Source: Bradyrhizobium uaiense
GTDB lineage: Bacteria > Pseudomonadota > Alphaproteobacteria > Rhizobiales > Xanthobacteraceae
Direction of reading: 5' to 3'
DNA: 64,000 nucleotides
Assembly (NCBI RefSeq): GCF_010811875.1
Contig: NZ_VKHP01000006.1
Location: 1 to 64,000, forward strand
Below, one piece after another: positions 9,664 to 19,393 of the stretch. The notes under the pieces are model-generated. The model did no database searches. It saw only the letters and a program-made list of their open reading frames with translations, and was not told the origin of the DNA. How positions within the stretch are numbered: position 1 is the first letter of the stretch; each line of letters opens with the position of its first letter. The translations under genes were made by a program, and so were the position numbers.

Positions 9664-11043
9664 ATGCCGATCAATATTCTCATGCCCGCGCTGTCGCCGA
9701 CGATGGAAAAGGGCAACCTCGCCAAGTGGCTCAAGAAAGAGGGCGACAAGGTCAAGTCCGGCGACGTGATCGCGGAGATCGAGACCGACAAGGCGACGAT
9801 GGAAGTCGAGGCGGTCGATGAAGGCACGATCGCCAGGATCCTGGTGCCCGAGGGCACGCAGGACGTGCCGGTCAACGACATCATCGCGGTCATGGCCGGC
9901 GACGGCGAGGATGTGAAGGCGGCCGCCAGCGCCGGAGCGGGCGCGGCACCCGCAGCCAAGCCCGCCGAGGCACCGAAGCCCGCGGCCCCGGCTGCGCCTG
10001 CGGCAGCTCCCGCTGCGGCGGCAGCGCCGAAGCCGGCCGCAGCGCCCGCAGCCGCGCCTCAGGCGGCGGCACCGGCCGCGCAGGCCAATGGCCACGCCCG
10101 CGTGTTCTCCTCGCCCCTGGCGCGCCGGTTGGCAAAAGAGGCCGGCATCGATCTCGGCCGCATCACCGGCACCGGCCCGCACGGCCGCGTCATCGCGCGC
10201 GACGTCGACGATGCCAAGTCCGGCAAGGGCCTGAAGGCACCGGCGGCGGCACCCGCCGCAGCAGGACCGAGCATCGCTCCCCAGGGCGCAGTTGCGCCCG
10301 GGATGTCCGACAAGCAGATCCTGGCGCTGTTCGAGCCGGGCTCCTACGAAGTCGTGCCGCATGACGGCATGCGCCGCACCATCGCGCAGCGTCTCACCGC
10401 TTCGGTGCAGAACGTTCCGCACTTCTACCTGACGATCGACTGCGACATCGGCAAGCTGCTCGCCGCGCGCGAGGAGATCAACGCGTCGGCGCCGAAGGAC
10501 AAGGAGAAGAAGCCGCTCTACAAGATTTCGGTCAACGACTTCGTCATCAAGGCGATGGCGGTCGCGTTGCAGAAGATTCCGAACTGCAACGTCAGCTGGA
10601 CCGAAGGCGGCATGCTCAAGCACAAGCATTCCGACGTCGGCGTCGCGGTGGCGATGCCGGGCGGCCTGATCACGCCGATCATCCGCAAGGCCGAGACCAA
10701 GACGCTGTCGACCATCTCCAACGAGATGAAGGATTTTGCGGCGCGCGCCCGCGCCCGCAAGCTGAAGCCGGAAGAATATCAGGGCGGCACCACTGCGGTG
10801 TCCAACCTCGGCATGTACGGCATCAACCACTTCACCGCCGTGATCAATCCGCCGCACGCCTCGATCCTCGCGGTCGGCACCTCGGAGGAGCGTCCGGTGG
10901 TACGTGGCGGCAAGATCGAGATCGCGCAGATCATGAGTGTGACCTTGTCGTGCGATCACCGCGCCATCGACGGCGCGCTCGGCGCCGAGCTGATCGGCGC
11001 CTTCAAGCAGCTGATCGAAAACCCCGTGATGATGATGGTGTGA
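9664..11043 (+). CDS. pdhC: Dihydrolipoyllysine acetyltransferase (E2 of pyruvate dehydrogenase)
   Basis: 459 residues from the ATG at 9664. It has an N-terminal lipoyl domain ([11 protein letters not shown]), an Ala/Pro-rich flexible linker (about 85-135) and a peripheral subunit-binding domain (SSPLARRLAKEAGIDLGRI...GPHGRVIARDV). A catalytic acyltransferase domain follows, ending with the active-site motif SCDHRAIDGALGAELI. It transfers acetyl from lipoate to CoA and forms the core of the complex. The frame is open upstream into the previous gene, but this start gives the canonical [18 protein letters not shown]. Confidence 0.97.
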   Translation: MPINILMPALSPTMEKGNLAKWLKKEGDKVKSGDVIAEIETDKATMEVEAVDEGTIARILVPEGTQDVPVNDIIAVMAGDGEDVKAAASAGAGAAPAAKPAEAPKPAAPAAPAAAPAAAAAPKPAAAPAAAPQAAAPAAQANGHARVFSSPLARRLAKEAGIDLGRITGTGPHGRVIARDVDDAKSGKGLKAPAAAPAAAGPSIAPQGAVAPGMSDKQILALFEPGSYEVVPHDGMRRTIAQRLTASVQNVPHFYLTIDCDIGKLLAAREEINASAPKDKEKKPLYKISVNDFVIKAMAVALQKIPNCNVSWTEGGMLKHKHSDVGVAVAMPGGLITPIIRKAETKTLSTISNEMKDFAARARARKLKPEEYQGGTTAVSNLGMYGINHFTAVINPPHASILAVGTSEERPVVRGGKIEIAQIMSVTLSCDHRAIDGALGAELIGAFKQLIENPVMMMV

Positions 11044-11055
11044 CGGGCATCCGCC

Positions 11056-11232
11056 ATGTACGCGATGTCAGGTCCGTACGTTCTGCTCGCCGCCATCGCC
11101 GTTGCGCTGCTCGTCGCGGTCAACCGCGACCTGATATCGACGTTCCAGTTCCGGTTGATGATGATCGGCGCCGGTGTGCTGGCGCTGGTGTGGACCATAT
11201 TTCTTGGTGCGGTATGGCAGGAGTACCGATGA
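11056..11232 (+). CDS. Tiny membrane protein between pdhC and lpdA (first of two)
   Basis: A 58-residue ORF from the ATG at 11056. It has two hydrophobic helices (about residues 6-22 and 35-54) separated by the polar NRDLISTFQFR. It begins 12 nt after the pdhC stop and its own stop directly abuts the next small ORF, indicating cotranscription and probable coupling. No family is recognised. The size and topology suggest a small inner membrane protein. Confidence 0.6.
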   Translation: MYAMSGPYVLLAAIAVALLVAVNRDLISTFQFRLMMIGAGVLALVWTIFLGAVWQEYR

Positions 11233-11475
11233 ATGGCCGGCTTGGCCCGCTCGCGCTGGCCCTGGATCTCGCTGCTGCTGTCGGCCGTGCTGGTGTTCAA
11301 CCCGGTCGGGTTGAATCTCCTGCACTCCGCGTTCTTCGCCGGCGAGCAGCTGGCGCGGGACATCGCCCAGCCGATCGTGCTGACGGCCCTGGCCCTCACG
11401 GCCGTGGTGATCGGGCTCGAATGGCTGGTCAGGTCGTTGATCGCAAGAAGCCGCGCGCGCGGCGTCACACGTTGA
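11233..11475 (+). CDS. Tiny membrane protein between pdhC and lpdA (second of two)
   Basis: 80 residues, starting immediately after the preceding ORF (another ATG overlaps its stop in another frame). Two hydrophobic segments (about 10-28 and 47-68) and a basic end (RSLIARSRARGVTR) suggest a double-spanning inner membrane protein with a cytosolic basic tail. It ends 17 nt before lpdA. The family is unknown. Its place inside the pdh operon is its main functional clue. Confidence 0.6.
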   Translation: MAGLARSRWPWISLLLSAVLVFNPVGLNLLHSAFFAGEQLARDIAQPIVLTALALTAVVIGLEWLVRSLIARSRARGVTR

Positions 11476-11492
11476 GTTGAACGGGAGCCGCC

Positions 11493-12914
11493 ATGGCCGA
11501 CACATCCTTTGACGTCATCATCATCGGCTCCGGCCCCGGCGGCTATGTGACCGCGATCCGCGCCGCGCAGCTCGGCTTCAAGACCGCGATCGTCGAGAAA
11601 TCCTATCTCGGCGGCATCTGCCTGAACTGGGGCTGCATCCCGACCAAGGCCCTGCTGCGCTCGGCCGAGATCTACCACTACATGCAGCACGCCAAGGATT
11701 ACGGGCTGTCGGCCGACAATGTCAGCTTCGATCCGAAGGCTGTGGTGCAGCGCTCGCGCGGGGTCTCGAAGCGCCTCAATGACGGCGTCGGCTTCCTGAT
11801 GAAGAAGAACAAGATCACGGTGATCTGGGGCGACGCCACGATCGATGCGCCCGGCAAGATCACGGTGAAGAAGTCGGCGGTCGAGGCGCCGAAGGGCGCG
11901 AGCGGCGAGGGCAGCTACCAGGCCAAGCACATCGTCGTCGCGACCGGCGCGCGGCCGCGCGTGCTGCCAGGGCTCGAGCCGGACAAGAAGCTGATCTGGA
12001 CGTATTTCGAGGCGATGGTGCCGGAGCGGATGCCCAAGTCGCTGCTGGTGGTCGGCTCGGGCGCGATCGGCATCGAGTTCGCTTCGTTCTTCCACACCAT
12101 GGGAGCGGACGTCACCGTGGTCGAGGTGCTGCCGCAGATCCTTCCCGTGGAAGACGCGGAGATCGCCGGCCTGGCGCGCAAGCGGTTCGAGAAGCAGGGC
12201 ATCAAGATCATGTCCTCGACCAAGGTGACGAAACTGGAGAAGAAGGCCGACAGCGTTGTCGCGACCATCGACGACGGCAAGGGCCAGCCGCAGACCAAGG
12301 AATTCGAGCGCGTGATCTCGGCGGTCGGTGTGGTCGGCAATATCGAGAATCTCGGGCTGGAGAAGCTCGGCGTGAAAACCGACCGCGGCTGCATCGTGAT
12401 CGACGGTCTCGGCAAGACCAACGTCCCCGGCATCTATGCGATCGGCGACGTCGCAGGCCCGCCGATGCTCGCGCATAAGGCCGAGCATGAGGGCGTGATC
12501 TGCATCGAGGCGATCAAGGGCCTGCACCCGCATCCGATGGACAAGCTGATGATCCCGGGCTGCACCTACTGCAACCCGCAGGTCGCTTCCGTCGGCCTCA
12601 CCGAAGCCAAGGCCAAGGAAGGCGGCCGCGAGATCCGCGTCGGCCGCTTCCCGTTCGTCGGCAACGGCAAGGCGATCGCGCTCGGCGAGGACCAGGGCCT
12701 CGTCAAGGTGATCTTCGACAAGAAGACCGGGCAGTTGCTCGGTGCGCACATGATCGGCGCCGAGGTCACCGAGCTGATCCAGGGCTATGTCGTGGCGATG
12801 AATCTGGAGACCACGGAAGAGGAATTGATGCACACCGTATTCCCGCATCCGACCTTGTCGGAAATGATGAAGGAAGCGGTGCTCGACGCCTACGGGCGCG
12901 TGCTGAATATTTGA
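11493..12914 (+). CDS. lpdA: Dihydrolipoyl dehydrogenase (E3)
   Basis: A 473-residue FAD enzyme reoxidising dihydrolipoyl groups of the E2 subunit with NAD+. It has the N-terminal dinucleotide fold IIGSGPGGYVTAIRAAQLG and the redox disulfide in GGICLNWGCIPTKALL. The NAD fold is LLVVGSGAIGIEFASFF. The FAD-binding end is GIYAIGDVAGPPMLAHKAEHEG, and the C-terminal catalytic His/Glu are in FPHPTLSEMMKEA. It is the last gene of the pdh cluster. Confidence 0.97.
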   Translation: MADTSFDVIIIGSGPGGYVTAIRAAQLGFKTAIVEKSYLGGICLNWGCIPTKALLRSAEIYHYMQHAKDYGLSADNVSFDPKAVVQRSRGVSKRLNDGVGFLMKKNKITVIWGDATIDAPGKITVKKSAVEAPKGASGEGSYQAKHIVVATGARPRVLPGLEPDKKLIWTYFEAMVPERMPKSLLVVGSGAIGIEFASFFHTMGADVTVVEVLPQILPVEDAEIAGLARKRFEKQGIKIMSSTKVTKLEKKADSVVATIDDGKGQPQTKEFERVISAVGVVGNIENLGLEKLGVKTDRGCIVIDGLGKTNVPGIYAIGDVAGPPMLAHKAEHEGVICIEAIKGLHPHPMDKLMIPGCTYCNPQVASVGLTEAKAKEGGREIRVGRFPFVGNGKAIALGEDQGLVKVIFDKKTGQLLGAHMIGAEVTELIQGYVVAMNLETTEEELMHTVFPHPTLSEMMKEAVLDAYGRVLNI

Positions 12915-12950
12915 TTGGCGGGAGCGGAAGCTTCGCAACGTTAGCAGTTC

Positions 12951-13064
12951 CGTCATCCTGAGGTGCGAGCGCAGCGAGCCTCGAAGGATGCACGGCCAAG
13001 ACCTGGCAGCGGGGCCTGTCGCCCTTCGAGGGCCGCTGAAGAAGCGGCCACCTCAGGCTGACGG
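12951..13064. repeat. Palindromic intergenic repeat (CGTCATCCTGAGGTG type)
   Basis: A 114-base element whose left end CGTCATCCTGAGGTGCG and right end CCACCTCAGGCTGACGG are inverted relative to each other. In between are GCGCAGCGAGCCTCGAAGG and an inner hairpin around GGCCGCTGAAGAAGCGGCC. I know this family as a very common repeat of Bradyrhizobium and relatives. It fills the gap between lpdA and the threonine synthase gene. Confidence 0.65.
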
Positions 13065-13106
13065 GTCTCATATTGGTGAACCTAAAAACAAGAAAGAGCG
13101 CACCCC

Positions 13107-14348
<1,242 letters not shown>

Positions 14349-14358
14349 CGCCTCATCC

Positions 14359-14389
14359 GAAGGGCCATCTTGTCGAAAGGTGGCCCTTC
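14359..14389 (+). terminator. Hairpin downstream of threonine synthase
   Basis: A perfect 9-bp stem GAAGGGCCA / TGGCCCTTC with a 13-base loop lies 11 nt after the stop codon. It is followed by the A-rich AAAATAATCAG rather than a T-run, so it is a probable but not classical rho-independent terminator. Confidence 0.45.
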
Positions 14390-14425
14390 AAAATAATCAG
14401 AAACAAGAAAAGTCGGGAGAGCGTG

Positions 14426-15394
14426 ATGCGGAAACTGGTTCTGGCCGTGTTGGCGATGTTGGCGTTCACGGGGACCGTTGCCGCGGAAACCTGGCCGGCG
14501 CATCTGATCACCATCGTGGTGCCGTTCGCCGCCGGCGGCCCCTCGGATGCGATGGCGCGCATTCTCGGCGAGCACATGAAGCAATCGCTCGGCGAGGTGC
14601 TTCTGATCGAGAACGTGACCGGAGCGGGCGGCTCGATCGGTGTCGGCCGCGCGGTGCGTTCGGCGCCTGACGGCTACACCATCTCGTTCGGCCATCTCGG
14701 CACCCATGTCGCGAACGGCGCGATCTACAAGCTCGGCTACGACCTCGTCACCGATCTCGAGCCGGTGGTGCTGCTCCCGAGCAATCCGATGATCATCGTC
14801 AGCAAGAACGCGGTGCCGGCGACATCGCTGAAGGAGCTGTTGGCATGGCTGAAGTCGCGGCCGGCGCCGCCGACCGCAGGCACCGCGGGCGCCGGCAGCG
14901 GCAGCCACATCGCCGGGCTGTATTTCGAGAATGTCTCCGGCATCAAGCTGCAATACGTGCCGTATCGCGGCACCGGGCCGGCGCTGAACGACCTCGTTGC
15001 CGGCCAGATCGACATCATCGTCGACCAGACCTCGAACTCGATCAACCAGGTCCGCGCCGGCAACATCCGCGCCTATGCAGTGACCGATTCGAAGCGGGTC
15101 GCGAACGCGCCCGAGGTTCCGACGGTCGACGAGGCTGGCCTGCCGGGATTCCACATGACGCTGTGGTCCGGCCTTTGGGTGCCGAAGGGCACGCCGAAGG
15201 AGATCGTGGCCAAGCTCAACGCCGCCGCGGTCGCGGCGATGGCCGATCCGGCGGTGCAGAAGCAGCTCGAAAATCTCGGTTTGCAGATGCCGCCGAAGGA
15301 TCAGCTCACGCCGGAAGCGCTCGGCGCCTGGCAGAAGGCGGAAATCGCCAAATGGTGGCCGATGATCAAGGCGGCCAACGTGAAGGTGGATTGA
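14426..15394 (+). CDS. Bug/TctC-type solute-binding protein (tripartite tricarboxylate transporter family)
   Basis: 322 residues from the ATG at 14426 (a GTG just before it is possible). A signal peptide (MRKLVLAVLAMLAFTGTVAA) is followed by mature ETWPAHLITIVVPFAAGGPSD, the Bug-family ligand-loop signature. The repeated GxGS/YRG elements (GAGGSIGVGRAV, YVPYRGTGPALNDLVAGQID) are also typical. It should bind a carboxylate in the periplasm. No TctA/TctB membrane genes are adjacent, so it is an orphan binding protein. GGGAG lies 5-10 nt before the start. Confidence 0.88.
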   Translation: MRKLVLAVLAMLAFTGTVAAETWPAHLITIVVPFAAGGPSDAMARILGEHMKQSLGEVLLIENVTGAGGSIGVGRAVRSAPDGYTISFGHLGTHVANGAIYKLGYDLVTDLEPVVLLPSNPMIIVSKNAVPATSLKELLAWLKSRPAPPTAGTAGAGSGSHIAGLYFENVSGIKLQYVPYRGTGPALNDLVAGQIDIIVDQTSNSINQVRAGNIRAYAVTDSKRVANAPEVPTVDEAGLPGFHMTLWSGLWVPKGTPKEIVAKLNAAAVAAMADPAVQKQLENLGLQMPPKDQLTPEALGAWQKAEIAKWWPMIKAANVKVD

Positions 15395-15415
15395 AGGCGG
15401 CGCTCTTTCTTCCAC

Positions 15416-15532
15416 GTCGTCCCGGCGAAAGCCGGGACCCATACTCCGCGGCCTTGGTAAGGGGCATGCGGCCCGACGATTTTCAACCAATCGATGGCGG
15501 TGGTTATGGGTCCCGGCTTTCGCCGGGACGAC
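15416..15532. repeat. Inverted palindromic repeat pair (GTCGTCCCGGCGAAAGCCGGGAC type)
   Basis: Bases 15416-15442 begin GTCGTCCCGGCGAAAGCC, and bases 15506-15532 carry the exact reverse complement ending TTCGCCGGGACGAC. About 63 bases separate them, and each arm can itself fold (CCCGGCGAAAGCCGGG). This is a REP/BIME-like intergenic element common in Bradyrhizobium. It separates two convergent genes and may act as a bidirectional terminator. Confidence 0.7.
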
Positions 15533-15550
15533 GATTGAGGGGGCATCGTC

Positions 15551-17782
15551 TCACTGCGCCGGCGCTGCGTTGCTCTCCTGCGTCACGACGCGGTCGCCGC
15601 CCTTTGTCGCCACCGCCGTGCCTGCGTCCTCGAAGCGCGCGCGATAGACCGCGAAATTCTCCATCACGCGCTGGACGTAGTTGCGGGTTTCCGAGATCGG
15701 GATCCGCTCCACCCAGTCGACCGGATCGACTTTGGGATCGCGCGGATCGCCATAAGCCTTGATCCAGTCGCGGACACGGCCGCGGCCGGCGTTGTAGCCG
15801 GCAAACGTCATGATGTGGCAGTTGCGATATTCGGACAGCAGCGCGCTGAGCTCGGCCGCGCCCATCTGGGTGTTGTAGACCGGATCGGACACCATCCGGC
15901 TCCAGTCATAGCTGACGCCGAAGCGCTTTGCGGTGTCGCGGCCGGCTTCGGGTGTGACCTGCATCAGGCCGACGGCGTTGGCCGCCGATTTGTCGCGCTG
16001 GTCGAACGCGCTTTCGGTGCGCGCAATCGAGTAGGTCATGCTGCGCCCGATATCGGGAGCGATCGGGGTGTGCTTGGGAATGCCGATCACCGGGAAGGCG
16101 TAATGGTCGAAGGTGAAGCCGCGGCCGAGCGCGATCTTGCCGATCTGCAGCATTGCGCGGGCATCGCTGTGGCGCCCGGTGAGTTCGCCGAGCGCTTCGA
16201 GCATGCCGACATCGGTGCTTTCTTCGGCGAGGTCGGCGGCGAAATAGAGCACGATGTCGGGCTCGCCGATCGCGTAGAGCATATCGGCGGCACGCACCCG
16301 CTCGTCGGCGGCCATGCTGTCGGCGCCGGCGGCCGGCGAGGGCGCGCGCAGCTCGATGCCGTCGCGGCCGAGCTTGGCCAGCGCGAGCTGGCCGTAATAG
16401 GCGGTCGGGTACCTTGCGGCGGCCTGGTAGTCGGCCCGCATCGCTGCGCTGTTGCCGAGCGCCTCGGCGGCGCGGCCGCGCCAATAGGCGGCGCGCGCCA
16501 GCACCGTCGGGTTGGTCTGGCCTTCGTCGATGTGCGCGAAATGCGCCGCGGCGGTTTTTGCATCGTCGAGATAGCGCAGCGCGATCCAGCCGCGCATGAA
16601 GTGCATGTCGGAGCGGTAATAGGGATTGTCCGGCGCCGCCGCGCCCCTGATCACGTCAGAGGCTGCCTGGTATTCGCCCTGATCGAGCAGCTTTCGGGAC
16701 AGGATGCGGCGCTCGCGCCACCACTGGTCGGTGTCCTGCTGCGCCATCGTCTCGGGTGCGGCTGCAATCGTCACGCGCGCGGCGTCGTCGATCCTGTTCT
16801 TTGCGAGCAGAAACTGAATACGGCATAGCGTGTAGCCGAGATCGCTACGCGCATCGGCCGGCACATCGTTAAGCGTGTCCTCTGCCTTGCTTGATTGCCC
16901 GCGAACTGCACCGCAGGCTTTCACGATGGCGAGCTCGTCGCTGCCGAGATGCTGCGCCGCGCGCCGGGCGCCGGCGAGATCCTTGGCGCCGATCCGCTTG
17001 TCCATGCGCGCGCGGTGGTCGTCACGCGTGAGCAGGTCTTTGAATGCGTCGTAGGCGTCGCTCTCGGTCCGGTCCAGCAATTCGTCCGAGCGCCACGCAT
17101 CGCGAACCAGCCGTGCGGCGCCGTCGCGGTCGCCTTCGGCCAGCAGCGTGCGGGCGAGCGCGAACTTGCCTTTGGCGCTGATCGGTTGATCGAGGGTGAA
17201 GCCGTGCACCGTGGCCGGATCGCTGCGCTCCTGCCACATCCGCGCTTCGGCGCGCTTGCGCATCAGCGTGACGCTTGGCCAGTCCGGGTTGGCGGTGATG
17301 AATGCCGCATAGCGGCTGAATGGTGCATTGGATTCGGAGTGGCGCAGCAGATACCACTCGACGAGCTTGCGCCCGACCGGGTCGGCGATCTTGGCCTGAA
17401 TATCGGTAGCGTCGTTGGTCTTGCCTCGGCGCGCGGCGATGATCGCATCCCTGACCATGGCGAGATCGCCGGACAGCTGCGGCCCGGCGGGTTTCTCAGG
17501 CTCTGATGCTTTCGTGGTCTCAGCCGATTTGGACGGAACGGATTTGGCCTTTGCGGATTTGTGTTTGTCGGCGCTGTGCCGGGCGTGCCGGCGTTTGCCG
17601 GAGGCCTCGCGCGCAGATTTGCTGCTGGCCTTCGAGCTGGCCTTGGCGCCATGGATCTTCTTGTCGCCGTGGCCGCTCTTGGCCTGGTGCTGGTGATGCG
17701 GCTTGGCGTCTGCCTTGATTGGAAGCAGCGCGAGCGCGGCGGCGGTGGCGAAGCACGCCAGCGGACGTAGGCAACGGTTCAT
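15551..17782 (-). CDS. slt: Soluble lytic murein transglycosylase
   Basis: A 743-residue periplasmic enzyme. A signal peptide (LACFATAAALALLPIKADA) is followed by a Lys/Ser-rich basic linker (about 25-95) and a long alpha-helical superhelix with TPR-like repeats. The SLT catalytic domain occupies the last ~170 residues, with catalytic Glu in SIARTESAF, then VGLMQVTPEAG, FAGYNAGRGRV and ETRNYVQRVMENF. It cleaves peptidoglycan to 1,6-anhydroMurNAc products. The start at 17782 is supported by a GGGGGA site upstream. It is divergent from the SMP-30 gene across about 300 bases. Confidence 0.92.
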   Translation of the reverse strand: MNRCLRPLACFATAAALALLPIKADAKPHHQHQAKSGHGDKKIHGAKASSKASSKSAREASGKRRHARHSADKHKSAKAKSVPSKSAETTKASEPEKPAGPQLSGDLAMVRDAIIAARRGKTNDATDIQAKIADPVGRKLVEWYLLRHSESNAPFSRYAAFITANPDWPSVTLMRKRAEARMWQERSDPATVHGFTLDQPISAKGKFALARTLLAEGDRDGAARLVRDAWRSDELLDRTESDAYDAFKDLLTRDDHRARMDKRIGAKDLAGARRAAQHLGSDELAIVKACGAVRGQSSKAEDTLNDVPADARSDLGYTLCRIQFLLAKNRIDDAARVTIAAAPETMAQQDTDQWWRERRILSRKLLDQGEYQAASDVIRGAAAPDNPYYRSDMHFMRGWIALRYLDDAKTAAAHFAHIDEGQTNPTVLARAAYWRGRAAEALGNSAAMRADYQAAARYPTAYYGQLALAKLGRDGIELRAPSPAAGADSMAADERVRAADMLYAIGEPDIVLYFAADLAEESTDVGMLEALGELTGRHSDARAMLQIGKIALGRGFTFDHYAFPVIGIPKHTPIAPDIGRSMTYSIARTESAFDQRDKSAANAVGLMQVTPEAGRDTAKRFGVSYDWSRMVSDPVYNTQMGAAELSALLSEYRNCHIMTFAGYNAGRGRVRDWIKAYGDPRDPKVDPVDWVERIPISETRNYVQRVMENFAVYRARFEDAGTAVATKGGDRVVTQESNAAPAQ

Positions 17783-18087
17783 TCCCTGGTCCCCCCTGAG
17801 AAACCATGAGGCACAAACAGAACGCGTCATACGGCGGCACAACCGCCGCAGATTATCACTACCCTCGATTCTCGAGTGTTAACGCTGCTGCAACTCAACA
17901 GGGAAACGCGGCGAAATATAGAATAGCACCGGCGGAACCCGCGGGAACCGGGGTTTATACGGGTGAAGAGCGGACGGATGGCGCCCCACCTTGCACGGTT
18001 CCATCGGAGATGTACCCTCGTTGCAAGCGCGCCGCGGGGGTTGCCGATGTCACAGATAGATCACTTGTTGCTATTCGGGGCGTCGTG
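17783..18087. other. Divergent intergenic region, no gene seen
   Basis: About 305 bases between the starts of the lytic transglycosylase (minus) and the lactonase (plus). It includes CGGCGGCACAACCGCCG, a small inverted repeat at about 17832-17848, and a relatively AT-rich stretch at 17850-17930. It presumably holds both promoters. The lactonase frame is open through most of it, but the encoded residues do not look protein-like. Confidence 0.4.
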
Positions 18088-18933
18088 ATGCCCAGCCTCA
18101 CGACCATCCTTGACGGCGGCCGCTATTTCGAAGGCCCGCGCTGGCATCGTGGGCGGCTGTGGTTCGTCGACTGCATGGCACGGACGCTGCTCAGCATCAG
18201 CCCGTCGGGCGACTTGCAGGAACATGCAGGGGTGACCGACGACACGCCGTGCGGCCTCGGCGTGCTTCCTGATGGCGATATCGTCGTGCTGACGATGTTC
18301 AAGAAGCGGCTGCTGCGTTTTTCGGATGGGGGGCTGACGCTCTATGCCGACCTGTCAGAGGTCGCGACCGGCACGATCGACGACATGATCGTCGACGGGC
18401 AGGGGCGCGCCTATGTCGGCGATCTCGGCTTCAATCTGCCGCCGCCGGAGGGCCGCGGCGCCGTCGGGAGGATCATCCTCGTGATGCCCGACGGCAACGC
18501 CCGCGTCGTCGCGGACGGCCTGCGTTTCCCCAACGGCATTGCGGTCTCGTCCGACCATCGTCGGCTCGTTGTCGCCGAAATGGATGGTGCTACGCTCGCT
18601 GACTACGACATAGCGCCTGACGGCGGCCTGAGCCTTCGCGGGCGGCTCGGCAGCGTCAACGAACCAGACGGCATCTGCCTCGATCGCGACGGGGCGGTCT
18701 GGGTCGCGTCATTCACCGAAGATGCGTTTGTCCGGATCGATCGCAACGGTGTGGAGCGTGCGCGCATCACGGTACCCGGCCGTCGTGCGCTCGCCTGTGC
18801 GCTCGGCGGCACCGAGCGCAGCACGTTGTTCTGCCTGAATGCGGAGACGTCCTACGAGGAACTGCGGAAAGGCAAATCGGTGTCGCGGATCGATGTCGTC
18901 GAGGTCGACACGCCGGGTGATGGCTATCCCTGA
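18088..18933 (+). CDS. SMP-30/gluconolactonase/LRE-family protein
   Basis: 281 residues from the ATG at 18088, about the usual length for the family. It has a six-bladed beta-propeller with the metal ligand Glu in FEGPRWHRGRLWFVD, the Asn in RFPNGIAVS and Asp in NEPDGICLDRDGAVW. These are the conserved calcium/zinc-site positions of SMP-30 lactonases, which open sugar or other lactones. No signal peptide is seen, so it is cytosolic. The substrate is not predictable from context. Confidence 0.85.
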   Translation: MPSLTTILDGGRYFEGPRWHRGRLWFVDCMARTLLSISPSGDLQEHAGVTDDTPCGLGVLPDGDIVVLTMFKKRLLRFSDGGLTLYADLSEVATGTIDDMIVDGQGRAYVGDLGFNLPPPEGRGAVGRIILVMPDGNARVVADGLRFPNGIAVSSDHRRLVVAEMDGATLADYDIAPDGGLSLRGRLGSVNEPDGICLDRDGAVWVASFTEDAFVRIDRNGVERARITVPGRRALACALGGTERSTLFCLNAETSYEELRKGKSVSRIDVVEVDTPGDGYP

Positions 18934-18948
18934 GCCGTTGCCCGAGAG

Positions 18949-19116
18949 CTAGGACCGCTTCTTCTTTTTCTTCTCTTTCTTCTTCAGGATGTCCGCCTGG
19001 CTTCTGAAGGCGCGGGCCAGCGAGCGCATCTGATCGGCGACAATTGCGTCGGCCGTTGCCGACGCGACCCGTTCCGCGGTCTGGGCCTGCTTGCGAATTG
19101 CCTTGGCCATTTTCAT
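18949..19116 (-). CDS. Small basic protein with lysine-rich tail
   Basis: A 55-residue ORF (a second ATG two codons in is also possible). The first 40 residues form a probable amphipathic helix (AIRKQAQTAERVASATADAIVADQM) and the end is a run of lysines (DILKKKEKKKKKRS). No family is recognised. The charge pattern suggests nucleic-acid or membrane association. It is convergent with the lactonase gene. Confidence 0.45.
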   Translation of the reverse strand: MKMAKAIRKQAQTAERVASATADAIVADQMRSLARAFRSQADILKKKEKKKKKRS

Positions 19117-19228
19117 GAAGGACCCAATCGCGCCGCGGCCGTCTGGTTCCAGCCTTGCAGGATCGGGCCGCTTTGATGTTGAACTTTGTTCTTGTTTCGT
19201 TCATATTGAAGCGCCCCGGGAGAATGCC

Positions 19229-19366
19229 ATGGACGCCGAGCGAGACCGCGAAATCATCAGGCTATGGAACGAGCTCCGCCGGCTCCAGCGCGAGGGACGT
19301 CCGACGGCGCGGCTGGTGCGCCGGATCGAGCAGGCTATCGCTGCAAGGGAGCAGGAAGCGGCCTGA
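19229..19366 (+). CDS. Small hypothetical protein (helical, charged)
   Basis: 45 residues from the ATG at 19229, preceded by GGGAGA about 9 nt upstream. The sequence is entirely charged and helical (DREIIRLWNELRRLQREGR ... RRIEQAIAAREQEA). It may be a coiled-coil peptide. Unknown function. It lies between two minus-strand units. Confidence 0.5.
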   Translation: MDAERDREIIRLWNELRRLQREGRPTARLVRRIEQAIAAREQEAA

Positions 19367-19393
19367 CCGGTAGCCAGGTCGCTCACGAACGCG

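Noticed and set aside
7920-9959. 679-residue minus-strand ORF across pdhB
   Set aside because: Low-complexity His/Arg/Asp composition, no start signal, antisense to pdhB.
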